Source: Mnemiopsis leidyi (lineage: Eukaryota > Ctenophora > Tentaculata > Lobata > Bolinopsidae). Taken from it: a DNA stretch of 59,360 nucleotides. The notes under the pieces were generated by a model. The model had not been told where the DNA came from. It worked only from the letters and a program-made list of their open reading frames with translations, and ran no database searches. How positions within the stretch are numbered: position 1 is the first letter of the stretch; each line of letters starts with the position of its first letter. Below are positions 32,829 to 45,500 of this stretch, piece after piece. The position numbers and the translations under genes are program-made. Location of the stretch: NCBI GenBank assembly GCA_000226015.1, contig JH154836.1:6455-65814 (forward strand). Direction: 5' to 3'.

Positions 32829-35321
32829 ATGGCAATGAAGAAAGTGTTATCATGGACAATCTTATTTGCTGCCACCATAGCTCTTGTGTCATCAAGCTCT
32901 GGTGAACAAAACTATGATCATGACACAGCTAATAACAGTGATTGCAACACTGCTCCTGAAGATGACGGGCACAAAAGTAGTGGACATCACGGGATTTCTA
33001 TTGTGAGCTTGAACATTGAAATGGTGAAAACCCCTCTTGTACTTGTTGTATGGGTGCTACTTGCCGTTGGAGTTAAGGTGATCTACCATACTGTTGAGAA
33101 GTTTGCAAAATTTTGCCCAGAATCATGTGTGCTCATAATATTTGGTTTAATTGCTGGCTTGATTTTGAAGTCTATTGCTGGTAACGATAACATGCTTATT
33201 TCATTCGACTCAAATACATTTTTCCTGTACTTGTTGCCTCCAATAGTATTAGATGCTGGCTGGTGTATGCCCCCTAGGCATTTTTTCGACAACATAGGAT
33301 TGATTTTGTCATTTGCCATTTTTGGGACATTGATAAATTCATTTGGAATTGGTCTGGGACTTCATTATCTAATAAAAGGTGGAGCAATAGATGTTACTAA
33401 CGTTGACCATGAAAGCGGTTTACCCTTGGATCATACAATTGACTTACCTGGCTGCCTACTGTTTGGATCTCTAATTGCTGCTGTGGACCCTGTAGCAGTA
33501 CTTGCTGTATTTGATTCAGTCCATGTTAATGAAGTATTGCACATTGTCGTTGAAGGAGAGTCTCTTCTGAATGATGCAGTATCTGTGGTTTTGTACCGAA
33601 TCATGACAGTTGTTGTTGGCACTGAGGGAGGGTTGGAATCCAAAGAATATGGAGTAGGTTTTATAGCCTTTCTTGTCATCAGTGGGGGAGGAACCTTAAT
33701 TGGACTTGTTTATGCTATCATAACATCATTGTTTACTAGAGTGTTGACTCATGTGAGAGTGGTGGAACCATTGGTGGTTTTCTTCTTTGCTTATCTGTCC
33801 TATATAACAGCGGAGCTGTTCCATTGGTCAGGCATCCTTGCTATCATCTTTTGTGGTTTCGGCATGAAGCGATATGTTGAGGAAAATATAAGCAGAAAGT
33901 CGCACACAACTATCAAATACTTCATGAAGATGCTGGCAGTTATTTCTGAATCGGTGATATTCATGTTTTTGGGGCTAGCCATGGTTACTGCAGAATTCGA
34001 TATCAACTGGGCTTTCATTGGGTGGTCGATAATCCTATGTCTTGTGATCAGATCTTTGGTTGTGGTAGTATTTGTTGCCATCTCCAATAGATTTAGGATT
34101 CAAAAAATTGCCAAAGTTGACCAGTTCATTATGGTGTATGGTGGTCTCCGTGGAGCAATTTCATTCTCTCTTGCATTTATTTTGACCGATGATCTTCCTT
34201 GGAAAAACCTTGTCATTACAACCACATATGCCGTCATCATTTTTACTGTATTCATACAAGGTATTACCATTGGGCCCTTGGTAAAATTGCTTCATGTCCG
34301 AACACATGAAAAGAAAAAACCAACATTGAATGAAGAGATCATTGAGCATATCATGGCACATGTGATGTGGGGATTTGAAGAAGTTGTAGGAAAACATGGA
34401 GAAAACTACTACAGACAGTGGTTTGATCACATTGACAACACATATCTCATGAGATGGTTTACCAACAAAAAGCACGACAAGTTTGCAAAACATGGTGATG
34501 CAGTGGACATTCTTGCTGTGTTCCACAACTTGGAAAAGAAAGATGCAATGGAATTAGCAGAAAGGAACGAAGTTTTTGATAATATTCATGGACGAGTATC
34601 AAAAACAGATGAACCATTTACTGCAGTTAGTGCTGCTAAAGCCCCACAACTGCCATGTGTGGATGAGACTATTGCTCTTGCTGATCCGAATGTCAAGTAT
34701 CAGAAATTAGATACTTCAATAAGTATGGATGCCGATGAGGACCATTTCAACGATATTAAGAACAGGACTTTTGCTGCCATGAAGCTAAATGCCCGACCTG
34801 CTCCTAAGCCAAGACATCGCAGAAACAGGCTTACTCATGCTGTTGATGACCATGAACATGATCAGTTTGGTACCCTCTCTGAAGTACCAATTATCTTACC
34901 GGACTCTCACCACAGCATGCCGTACCATCAGCATGCCCCCATGGAAAAGCCACACCATCATCACCACCACCAGCGAAGGCACCATGGTCATGGCCACCAC
35001 AAAAAGAGCTCAAAAAGTAATGGCCATCATGGCCATCACCATGGAAAACATCATCGACATCATCACCGGAAACGAGATACTGTGGATGATGTCCCATCTG
35101 ACAAACCAGTCTCTGAACAAGAGGAAGGTGCTCCTGAGGAAAGTGCCCCTGAAGAAAGTGTCCCTTCAAAAGAACCTGATCATGCCGAAACATCCAGTCA
35201 TCAACCAGGCCTGGACAGTGGTTCAGATGTCCTGGATAAACCAGATGATGTGCAAATGTACGATTTCGGGAACACAATGCCTGAGGTCGACCCTCGGGGT
35301 CACCCAGATGAGGACGTATGA
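32829..35321 (+). CDS. Plasma-membrane-type Na+/H+ exchanger (SLC9/NHE), intronless
   Basis: 830 residues from ATG 32829 (a second ATG at 32835). A hydrophobic leader (1-22) and a short acidic/His loop precede about 12 membrane segments. Landmarks are FFLYLLPPI at 131-139 (the amiloride-sensitive segment, FFLFLLPPI in NHE1), AAVDPVAVLAVF (217-228), GESLLNDA at 243-250 with the essential Asn-Asp pair, and GGLRGAISFSLAF in the later membrane region. The cytoplasmic tail, roughly 490 onward, includes a region very rich in His with Lys/Arg (genomic 34905-35075), followed by a Glu/Ser/Pro acidic end. It exchanges Na+ for H+ and so controls pH and volume. SLC9 genes normally have many introns; a single 2.5-kb exon suggests a retrocopy that stayed open. 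Confidence 0.93.
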   Translation: MAMKKVLSWTILFAATIALVSSSSGEQNYDHDTANNSDCNTAPEDDGHKSSGHHGISIVSLNIEMVKTPLVLVVWVLLAVGVKVIYHTVEKFAKFCPESCVLIIFGLIAGLILKSIAGNDNMLISFDSNTFFLYLLPPIVLDAGWCMPPRHFFDNIGLILSFAIFGTLINSFGIGLGLHYLIKGGAIDVTNVDHESGLPLDHTIDLPGCLLFGSLIAAVDPVAVLAVFDSVHVNEVLHIVVEGESLLNDAVSVVLYRIMTVVVGTEGGLESKEYGVGFIAFLVISGGGTLIGLVYAIITSLFTRVLTHVRVVEPLVVFFFAYLSYITAELFHWSGILAIIFCGFGMKRYVEENISRKSHTTIKYFMKMLAVISESVIFMFLGLAMVTAEFDINWAFIGWSIILCLVIRSLVVVVFVAISNRFRIQKIAKVDQFIMVYGGLRGAISFSLAFILTDDLPWKNLVITTTYAVIIFTVFIQGITIGPLVKLLHVRTHEKKKPTLNEEIIEHIMAHVMWGFEEVVGKHGENYYRQWFDHIDNTYLMRWFTNKKHDKFAKHGDAVDILAVFHNLEKKDAMELAERNEVFDNIHGRVSKTDEPFTAVSAAKAPQLPCVDETIALADPNVKYQKLDTSISMDADEDHFNDIKNRTFAAMKLNARPAPKPRHRRNRLTHAVDDHEHDQFGTLSEVPIILPDSHHSMPYHQHAPMEKPHHHHHHQRRHHGHGHHKKSSKSNGHHGHHHGKHHRHHHRKRDTVDDVPSDKPVSEQEEGAPEESAPEESVPSKEPDHAETSSHQPGLDSGSDVLDKPDDVQMYDFGNTMPEVDPRGHPDEDV
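34905..35075 (+). other. His-rich segment of the exchanger tail
   Basis: Within this stretch, runs such as HHHHHHQRRHHGHGHHKK and HHGHHHGKHHRHHHRKR appear. They could bind metal or act as a pH-sensitive switch, which is inference. The codons used are mostly CAT and CAC in tandem, so slippage may change the length. Confidence 0.8.
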
Positions 35322-35628
35322 AGGTTAGCAATGTTATGGTTTATTACATGAATGAGTAATTTAGTCGCTGCCATATTAATTAATTATGAATTATATTCGG
35401 CCTGGTCAGCAGCCAAAACCCTCGAAATTAAGTTGCTGATTTACAAGATGTTTTATTCCTAAGTATATGCACAGTCGTATTATTGGTTTAATAAGAAATT
35501 AGGAAATCTGTTTCTGTTTTAATTGGGTTTTGACTGCATCGGAAGATATTTTAAAAGTATTTACTGCAAATTATTTTAGTCAGATAAATGTTGATACAAT
35601 TACCTTTGGAATTGAAAACATGCTTTAG

Positions 35629-35634
35629 AATAAA
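35629..35634 (+). promoter_or_regulatory. Candidate poly(A) signal of the exchanger
   Basis: AATAAA lies about 310 bp past the stop. No genomic poly(A) remnant of a retroinsertion was seen in the flank. Confidence 0.35.
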
Positions 35635-35874
35635 TCTTAGGAAAAATAACGTTGGTCGGAAATATGCTCCATGTGAAATTTCCACTGGTTATCGAGGATT
35701 TGATAAAAGTTATTCAGGAATCAACATAAATCTAAAAACTGAACATATTCTGGTGAAAGTTTCGAAACGAAGAAAAATTTATATACAGTGTTGCTGAAGG
35801 ATTTTCAATTTTAAAGCTGTTTTTAGACGAAATAGGTATATTTTAATTTGTTGATATCATATTTTGGTAGTCTC

Positions 35875-36379
35875 CAAGAAGCCCGACTGGTCCGCAGACC
35901 ACCAGTCCACAGTTTTCCAGTGGTCCGCAGACTACTAGTTCACAGGAATCGAGTGGTCCGCAGACCATGACCACTTATTAGATGGTGAATATTTAGTTGA
36001 GTTAACCGTAAACTTACATATATATATATCAGTGTATATACTAAAGGTCTAAACAACATCTATAGCTAAAAAACTAACAAGGCTATTGCCTAATCTGTCT
36101 CACTGTTGTTAAGTAAATTTTTATTAAATTTTAGAGGAAGTCCCTCGCATTCTCGTCCGAATATGTAATCCGATAGATTTCGTTGTGCAGTGAGTAGCCA
36201 ATATCGAAAACGACAATGGCTGTGTACCACAATCCGTCTTACATTCTTGTTTAGGTGTACGATTTATTTCGTAGATTATGTCTACTGCAATCCTACCGTA
36301 TGATTTGGTCAGATTATTATGGAAGTGCATGCTGAAACTTTGTTAGGTGAAGTGGTCCGCGGACCAGTCGGGCTTCTTG
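35875..36379. mobile_element. Non-autonomous TIR element, 505 bp
   Basis: Both ends read caagaagcccgactggtccg inward; the match extends about 27 bp with one change. The subterminal motif gtggtccgcagac is repeated several times near the left end. No transposase ORF. The target-site duplication is not clear, so the superfamily is left open. Confidence 0.85.
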
Positions 36380-36998
36380 TAAACTGCCCATATTTTTGGG
36401 AATGCCATGGTAGTATTGATTAGTTTTTAATTTAATTGCTTCGATTAAGTTTAACTTTTTGATTATTATTAATAGAGTAAATAAAAATGGAAACACTTGT
36501 CCGAAGAAAGAGTCCTAACATTATCAGCATCAAGGCTATTCTCAACATTCCTAAATAAAACCGAATGCCTAGCTGTCTTCTTGTCACTGAGCAGCCCGCA
36601 TTTCACGACTGGTGTAATTTTATTCACAAGCTTTCTCGCAAGGACCTCAGCTATGGGCTCTTTTGGAGGAAAATCTAAGAAAAATCTTGTTGATGTTAAG
36701 AATCTCCCCCAAGTGGTGGATATGTTACTTTGAATTTTATGGATGCAGAAATTTTGTTTTCATTGTATCGTCAAACAGATTCCTCGATGTTTTATTTCTA
36801 TTATCGGGAAAAATAATTATTAATTACCACTGTTCTAGTAATTGTTACCAATTAATTTATCTGTTGAAGAAAGGCTAGTCTCAGTGATGTAATTATGTAT
36901 AAAACAGCGAAGTCTTATAAGATTACGATGATGAGGAATGCTACTGAAACATTTCCCCAAGTGTACTGATCATCACCTCCCTAGCCCAGGATGAGTTG
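36380..36998. other. AT-rich spacer upstream of the GTPase
   Basis: No gene recognised; it presumably contains the promoter and 5' UTR of the Rap-like gene. A non-coding splice acceptor (ctagcccag) ends at 36989, nine bases before the start codon, so an upstream UTR exon is likely. Confidence 0.4.
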
Positions 36999-39568
36999 AT
37001 GAAGGAGTACAAGGTGGTAGTTCTGGGGTCGGGAGGAGTGGGCAAGTCCGCTCTCACGCTCCGCTACGTCCAGGGTCTCTTTTTGACGCGGTACAACCCG
37101 ACAGTGGAGGATTTCTACCGACACCACACCCGGCTTGATGAAGAGGAGGTGTGTCCCGTGGGAGTGTGGGTGTGTCACGTGGGATTGTGGGTTTGTCACG
37201 TGGGAATGTGTTTGTGTCACGTGTACGTGGGATAATGGGGGTGTTTTTTTTTAATTTGTTGTTGCTGCATAATCAAGGAATGTACTAAGATAAATGTCAA
37301 GGACATTTATCTTAGTGGTTTAGTGCACAATACAATGCTTGTACTGTTGCGTTGGTATTAGAGCTGTTTGTCTATAGAACATGTCGTACATCAACATCGG
37401 TTGTTTTCATTACATCCAGCATCTTCACGTTCAATGACGTGATACGACGCACGCTGAATAGGGTTGTAGTCTCTGCTTACGTAATTCAGGTCAACACTGT
37501 TTATTAGCGTGAGTTGCGATATATATCACAAATTGTTGGACACACTTTCTGAATCAATGTTTATGATGATTAACTTGTATGATTAATTATAACAAAATGA
37601 AAATGATTACAATCACAATGCAAATTATCGCTTTCCTTTAGAAAGCACAGTTGCTGTTATGTTGAAGATTAAATTAAGGTAATTTTAAGACTTTGATAGT
37701 GACTTGAAATTAATAGCTGGTGTGTGTACTTACCTAAAAGCAACATGTACTCCTGTAATTGAAGGATAGCTTCCGCGCCGGAAAACAATTTGCCACCATC
37801 AGAAACTACATACTGCATAGACCAACCAATTTGTAGATTGCAATTCAATTATCCAAATTCCCAACTAAACACCAAACTTTTCTCTCTGACAAAATCAAAC
37901 ACCTCTCAGGCGGCCAAGTAGAATTAGTAGAAATGTGTTCATTGTTGGTACAAGTGAATTTTGGACTGTGCTCATTTTAAATCATAAATAATTATTTATT
38001 CTAGTACCACGTCATAATAATGATAATTTAATGGTCATTTTGGACCACTGTTTTTTCCACACTTATATCTCTTTATCTAGATACCCTTTGTTGAAAACCT
38101 ATTGCATCTTGAAGTTCACTACACAGTACACACATATATGTAATGAATAGCACAAAGCACTACACAAAAGTTATATCAAGTATATAGGATCGACGCAGCA
38201 TATACTGTGCGATAAAATATCTGAATTATAAGTGGTAGACACACATTCAAAGATGTTCTACAAATCGCTTTGATCTTTAAAGAAATCAGATAACTTCGAT
38301 TGGACAATAGTTTAATTAGCATTACATAATCTTGAGTAAGCTGAGACCAAAGTCTGCTTGCAATTGAAACTGTGCTTGAAATTTCAACGTTGTGAAAGTG
38401 TAGAGCAGCCGCGGTTTTAGCGTTGTGGTAGACAGTTATGTAACTGTCTAAAATTGTAGAGAGTGAGAGGTGTGGTTTGTGTAGATATTCCTTGTTTGGG
38501 ACTTCTAGCTTTGAGACTTTAAAGGTGAAATGTTAATTATATATCGTAACGATCGTGCACTTATTCGACAATGTAAAAGTATAAAACTGTAAAGTAACGT
38601 CTGTAGCTTTATTACTGATATTGTGTCAGGCCCTAACTGTAACACTATAACTGTAACGTTCTAACTGTAACACTCTAACTGTAACACTATAACTGTAAAA
38701 CTCTAACTGTAACACTATAACTGTAAAACTCTAACTGTAACACTATAACTGTAAAACTCTAACTATAACAGACTAACAGTCTAACTGTAACACTCCAAAT
38801 GTAAAGCTGTAACTGTAACACTCCAAATGTAAAGCTGTAACTGTAACACTCTAAATGTAAAGCTGTAACTGTAACACTCTAAATGTAAAGCTGTAACTGT
38901 AACACTCTAACTGTAAAACTCTAACTGTAACACTATAACTGTAACACTATAAATGTAACGTTCTAACTGTAAAACTCTAACTGTAGCACTATAACTGTAA
39001 CACTATAAATTTAACGTTCTAACTGTAACACTCTAACTGTAACACTATAACTGTAACACTATAAATTTAACGTTCTAACTGTAACAGTCTAACTATAAAA
39101 CTCTTAATGTAAAGCTGTAACTGTAACACCCTATTACCTCAGGTAACTGTGGAGATCCTCGACACGGCCGGTACAGAACAGTACAGCTCGATGCACCAAC
39201 TCTACATAGACCACGGACAAGCTTTTGTCCTTGTGTACGCCATAGACAACAAGCAGAGTTTCCGTGACGTTGAGCCGCTCCTCAACCAGATACTAGACAT
39301 GAAGAAAACAAGGAACTACCCGATTATTGTAGTGGGAAACAAGAGCGATCTGGAAGATTTGAGGGAGGTGGACAGAGAGCAAGCAGAGAGGACTACCAAG
39401 GACTTGTGGCTGGTTCCTCACATACAGACTAGCGCAAAGGAGGACTATAATGTTACCGAGATGTTTAGGCGAGTGTTGAGGATGATAAACAGTTATCAGA
39501 ACAAGCAGCAAGCTGCGAAACGGAAACAATACCAGAAATCAGAGAGCGGGTGTTGTGTGCTGTTGTGA
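36999..39568 (+). CDS. Rap/Ras-like small GTPase
   Basis: Two coding exons, 36999-37148 and 39143-39568, join at phase 0 to give 191 residues. The P-loop is GSGGVGKS (10-17). Switch I is YNPTVEDFY (32-40, Thr35). Switch II is [11 protein letters not shown], with Thr where Ras has Gln61, the Rap hallmark. Base recognition is by NKSD (116-119) and a TSAK motif near 146. The end is a basic stretch and CCVLL, a CAAX box whose final Leu predicts geranylgeranylation. Rap proteins control adhesion and integrin signalling at membranes. Similarity outside the motifs looks low compared with Rap1/2, so this may be a divergent lineage-specific Ras-superfamily member. The start ATG 36999 is in the family context [10 protein letters not shown]. 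Confidence 0.92.
37149..37235. repeat. GTGTCACGTGGGA tandem repeats at the splice donor
   Basis: Four imperfect copies of about 20 bp (gtgtgtcacgtgggattgtgg type) start exactly at the GT donor of the Rap-like intron. The donor gtgtgt is therefore embedded in a repeat. Confidence 0.7.
37284..37316. repeat. Perfect 15-bp stem hairpin
   Basis: actaagataaatgtc and gacatttatcttagt are perfect reverse complements separated by three bases, inside the Rap-like intron. The purpose is unknown; very short loops like this can also arise during replication. Confidence 0.85.
38630..39130. repeat. Minisatellite of about 13-bp units in the Rap-like intron
   Basis: About 38 copies of ctaactgtaacac variants (aactgtaaaactct, ataactgtaacac, aaatgtaaagctgt) run up to about 15 bp before the acceptor of the second coding exon. 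The variants form higher-order blocks. Confidence 0.93.
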
Positions 39569-42500
39569 AGATGTGGTCGAGCGGCTTTTAGGCGGTGTCC
39601 TCTGCGTGTTTAGGCGGTATCGTATCTTGAAGATACTATCTTCTGCGAATTGTTGTTTGTCGGGGGGAGGCATTCTTATTTTATTTGTTTTGTTTAAAAC
39701 TTGGTGGAACACAGACGTGCGGTTTGATTTCCTGATTCGGTATGTTATTTTTTGAGGATGTAAATTTCAAGCTTAACATTTAACAAGCACCACTAGTTTG
39801 ACAGATTTTGCTTTGCATAATAACTTTAATATGAATTGCATTTTATTTAGTTTTGCTTCTTGTATTTATCAATAAGGTAGGGTGCAGTCTGCAACTTATA
39901 ATTGTACATTATGCTATTTTTCTACAGCTATTCTAATTATGTACTTGGCCCTTACTTACAACTTAGCTGACGTTTTAAATTAAAACTGTCTTCTTGGTAC
40001 CAGATGTGCATGACATATTTAGGTCTTCTAACTAGTTATTAACATAACTTTTTTGGTTTAAATACCATAATTGTTTAACTTATTTACATAAAAGGAAAAC
40101 TTCCTTATACACGGATTAAATTATAAAGTATTTTGTACAGACCCCAATATAACTAGGTTTATTGACAGATTATTTTTATATGAATGTGAGATATAATTTT
40201 AAACGTATAAATAATTAAATCTTTAACTATGTTTTTTAGACAGATAGATAATTAAATCAAACATTTTTACCATAGCGATAGATTATTTATGATATATTTT
40301 ACTTTGCTCTATGTAGCTGACTGCTACGATAACGCTACTCACAAAGTCTGAAATGATGTTTGATAGTATCTTGTTTGCTTCTTCAACTCTGGAAAGGTCT
40401 GCATTACCTGGTCTAGAACTCCGCTGGCTGATTTTATAGCTCTTATCTGCTGCACTCCCTGCAAAAATTTTAAGTTTACGTTCTTGTGTGATGGAGATAT
40501 TTCGATATTGCACGACAAATTGTTTTAACTTCTGATGACGATATGATGATATTCAGAAGTATTCAGATCTAGAATTTTCAATCGTTACTAGTGACTTGTG
40601 GGTCAGGCAGAATGTGTTCGGATCTGAAATGTTTGCTTTTGCTGAAGGTCTACAAAATTGCAGTTTATTACAAGTTTTGTGAACTATATTTTCACAGATG
40701 ATAACACCAACCCTCGCTTCATTGGGAAAAGTAGACTAGTTAACGGTTTTGCTCGATCTGACGATCTTATTTGAACTGTTAAATGAATTTTAACACAATA
40801 TAAGGACAATCAATTAGGATGATTTTTGACGTCAATCTACATACCAAATTTTCTAAAAAAACAGATTCTTTAAACACAAATGTAATGATTTTTCATCATG
40901 CAACTAATTTATGTCACATCAAATCTAGTAAATCGGTTTTTTTACAAATAATTTTTATTGTTTGATACAAGAGAGAAAAGTACAAAATTTCTAAAGTCTA
41001 TAATCATCGTTTATATTTATGTTATGTTTTAAACACATTTCTAACTATACCAGCGTTTTCGTGTATAACTTTTAAATGATTTCAAGATTAAAAACGCAGG
41101 AATAACTGGTATGTTACAACATTCCAGAAGGGTCGGCTTTCTGAAGTACTCACTTTAAAACAACATCTTTTAAAATATACTGCTGCGACTCATTTTTCCC
41201 TCAAGAAATAGATCAGCTGTTTTCAATCAGGTAGCCTGTAGATTCATCAGGTAATTACTTACCACAACACTCTCTTACATGTACTACGTGTACATAGCAA
41301 CTCAGTGTGCCGTATCTAGGGGCCATAGCTACTCAGATGCATATTATATTTGTGAGCTTCATTCGAAATAGACGTCCCTTGTATTTCTGTACAGTGTACA
41401 TTGTATTTATGTACGATATACAATGGACACTGTACAGAGCACATTATACATATTTACATACATCACTGTAAACAAATAATCACGTTCTCGAATTACCACC
41501 GTATCTTCTCAAACCAGTCGTGTTAATGAGACACCAAGTTCCATAGTAATATCCATTGTGATATCATTGTTGTAATATCGATTGTTATATCACAAGATTA
41601 ACCGACAGAAAGATTGCCCTTTGTTGAAGTGTCCATGAAAAGAAAGAGAATGTCTTGTAACTCCAAGGAGCCTACATTGTGAAATATTTGCCCTCGTTAT
41701 ATGACGACTGACTCGGGATAATGAAATATTCATCTGTACACTTCTATATTCTATTATTCATCTTGCACATGATATAGAAAAGAGGAAACAGTCACGTTTT
41801 ATTTAGTTAATGTACTTCAAATTGCGTTTTGCGGTTTTAATAATTTTTAATAAGCAGAAACTGTCTTTGCATGAAGCTCTGATTCCGGTAGCATATTATT
41901 TCTATGTACATGAAGAATAAAATCGGGAATCGAAATGTGGAACTGTATGCAATAACCGAAGCCTTATTCTTATACCTATAAGAAAACACTGGTAATTTTC
42001 GTTAAGAGTTAAAAATTTCGACTTTATTCGAGCTCGGAAGTGTGTGTGCCCTGTCAACAAGGGGCGAGAAAACAAAGTAAAAAGTACAACAGGAGTACAG
42101 TTACTCTGAAAGTTAGCACCCATGAAACTCTCCATAAATTCAGCATGTAAACCAAGTACTTGAAATGACCTTGACGTCACTAATGGGCATTATATATGTG
42201 GGTAAACCTTGCAATGGATATTGTTACAGTTTGCACATGGTTGTAAATCGGAAGTATGAATACAATCAATTAAAATTCCACCTCTGAGAAGTTTCATTGT
42301 AATACAGGTAAAATAGTCTTGCTAAATTGGCTAAATAGCTAAAGCATTTCGCGTGAATCGTAGGCTCAGCTGTTCTGGCTTTCTAAGCAACTTGCAAGAA
42401 TTATGTAACCGTCTAACAACATGAATATTCCCGCTGCGGTAGGTCAGCTGGCATTTTGGAGACTTCACGAAAATAATTTTCTCATTCTAACGCATGTATT

Positions 42501-45500
42501 GGTTGATGGTTATGCTGTTTTTGGTTAAATCTATATTATCTAGATATTTATATTTACAAAGGAAGATTGCATTGGCGTTCACCCTCGAGGTGTGGCTTTT
42601 GAATCATATCCTGCATTGGCGACACGCTAGACTAAAATGCTTTAACATCAAATCTTATAGCTTTATAGTCTTGATTATTATGGCCTTTCGTGGCAGAATT
42701 GAAGTCACATCAAAATGCGCGACTATAAACTGTCACCACAAATTAGATTGGGACCAGATCAAATACGAATTAGATGTCTCAGTGACATCATGGCTTTTAT
42801 TGATCCTAGCACAAATCAATATAATTCACAAAAGAGGAAAAAAATGTGCTTCAAGTTGTCTGAGACCATTTGGCTTTGGTTATCGTTTCTAAATCCTTTG
42901 ATTCATTAGAGTGAGACAAGTGACACTTTTTATCGAGAAGTATTCCCCCAACAAGATACCTCAAGTATGTAGCGGCCGAGCTGGCTGGGCTTGCGTTCAT
43001 AAAAACGAGAGAGCATTACGTTCCCATATCCCAATCATGGGTTCATCATTCTAGAATAGTCTCACATCAAGGAAGCAAAAAGCTGGGTGATGTAATTCTG
43101 TTTTAACTTTTAACATTTCAATCCTAAAAAAGTCATCTATAAAGAACCCACACCATGTTTTCTGATCCGCAATGTGCTTCAGATTTTCTATCATACTGAT
43201 GTGGACCAGAACTTTAGTGGTAATCTAGTTGTGATAACTCACACGCTCTAGTGTAGGTAAGTTTGAAATTCAGTGAGATCGACCCTGTGCCAAAGATTGA
43301 ATTTCATACTTTGGCTACGCTAATGACCAGAAGGCGAGAAGTGAAAACTAAGAGTGTTTACCGGCCGACTTTTATATCGCTTTATGTTTTTCTTAACATT
43401 TCATGATGAATATTTTGGCTGAAAAATCACAGGTGTAAAATAATTTAAAATCAACATACACATCAGTCTCATACACATCAGTCTCTTTCTTCACAATAAC
43501 TATTGATATCGCCTGTGTCGTGTTTGAAGTGTAGTTTAATCTAATGTCACTGTCTTGAGCGACTAAAGACACTTTAGTTTGGAACACCAGCTGGTTTCGA
43601 CTCTCTTCTCACTAGCTCGATATCACGTGTTTAGTGTTTAGTGAATGTTGGTGCAGGTTGTTTTCCATCTCATTGTGGTGTAAACAAAAACTGTTGTGTT
43701 AGATCCTGCAGGGGTGAAGTTTAAAGTTGGTACCGGGGTATTTGCTATACAGATCGTGTCGGGTGAATGTTAACTCTATTATCAGGTCGTTTCTAAGCTA
43801 CCTGTTTGATTCTTCTAACAATAAGTGCGATCTGCGTAGCTAACACTTCACCCTCCTTCCTGAGTGGAAAATTAGTTTACCGTGAACAAAAACCACTTCT
43901 TTAAAGAAAAACTTCACGGTTGGAAACTCTTGAGAGATTCGGTTTACGGTGCAAGGGATAACTAGACTTTACTTAGTTTACTGTGCAGTGAAATTGAGTC
44001 TTTTCGAGTCCAACTGAATGAGAAAAATGTGTCGAAGGTTCCAGGGATTTCGGAGTGACCCAGTTTTATGTTCTAAAGCAAAGCTAAGGTTGGGATAATC
44101 TGATTCTGTATAATATAATCAAGCGTGTAGCTATGATCTCTGCGAATAGTTGTCGTTGAATGTTGGTGCTGAGAATCATCAGACGTGTACAATGTAAATG
44201 GGTATGTACTATGTATACCAATTGCTTAGCTGCCGTTTAGTCTATATCAATGTTTTATCTAATGTGCCAACATAATATGTAATCATTTAAATGCATTCAG
44301 CCACAGCCATTTATTATACAGCCTTGACCAAAGTTTCCTGGAAAAAATAGTAAAGCTTATCATGATTAAGCCAGACTGGGGTTTTATATTTAGTTATAAC
44401 ACAATGATACGGTCTACTACGTATCATTACGTATTATTACGTAAAATATTTGTACTATGTTCGACTGCATGTAAATACCATGTTTATTTATAACTCGGTA
44501 ATTTGCCACTGATATTAAATTCAAATTCCAGACTGGTATGACCCGTTTTAGGTTTGTGACTGATTAGAGCTATATTCTGTGTATTGTACGACAAAGTTCA
44601 GAGGTCCTTGGCGAAATGTGATACTACATAATTTTGGTAAGTAATCATGTCGTACACCAAAATTATCACACTTGTAAAGCATTCGTATTAGTCAGTTTGA
44701 TATCACTCCATTGTGTAATTACACAATCATTAGTGTTAGAGACAGAATAGCTGTGACATCTTACAGTGCACACTTAAACATTGCAAATAGTACCTTCTTA
44801 CTCTACATAGTTACATAGATTTCAGAATTTGGAAGTGTGTAACTTATGAAAGGGAGCAAATTTTTATTTTAGTAAATTTCCGTTTAAGTTATTTTTTATT
44901 TTAGTAATTTTCGATTTGAGTAATTTCTGAAATCATAATATCTACAAGGATAGCGGTCAAATTCTTGTGAAGTTATAAGCTGTGCTATAAATTTGATCCG
45001 CATGCTCATTGTACTGATAAAATGTGCAGTGCTATGTTTTAATACAGATTCTACACAAAGATATGCATGCGACATTTCAGTGAACTGTACTATATCTAGC
45101 AATAGTATAGCTAGCAATAGTATGAAGACTTACTACGTGCCGTACTTCTACGTTAACAGCAAGATTTGATTGATGAAAACCGTTTATTTGCTAAACACAT
45201 TCTTTCACATCGATATTCCAAACTACGGTGATAAACAATAGTCACCAGTCAGTTGTCACTGTTTACACATTACCATGGAGACAGTAGTCACCAGTCAGTA
45301 GTCACAAATATTATAGGTATATTATATATATAGCCAAGTAATGGGCTCCGTGATTAGAACAGTGTTAACACGTCTGTACAATGTATTTGAAAACAGACCC
45401 TGAAGTAATCAGGTGGCACAACATCGATATTTTTACACTCTTCCCTGTTGTTGTTTATACAGTCTCCCCCTTATGGCTATTGTTGTTTATACAATGAAAT

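Noticed and set aside
34161-34526. Minus-strand ORF of 121 codons inside the exchanger
   Set aside because: It lies antisense to a strongly conserved coding exon and has no family features; shadow of the real frame.
34789-35331. Plus- and minus-strand ORFs of 146-179 codons over the exchanger tail
   Set aside because: Produced by the low-complexity His-rich coding sequence read in other frames.
41902-42180. Minus-strand ORF of 92 codons
   Set aside because: No recognisable domain, signal peptide or splice partner.
42494-42892. Plus-strand ORF of 132 codons
   Set aside because: Composition and lack of any motif or splice context suggest chance in AT-rich DNA.
42962-43060. Possible tRNA-Leu-like gene
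   Set aside because: A gccgagctggct start and a gggttca B-box-like string are present, but stems do not pair well and the box spacing is off.
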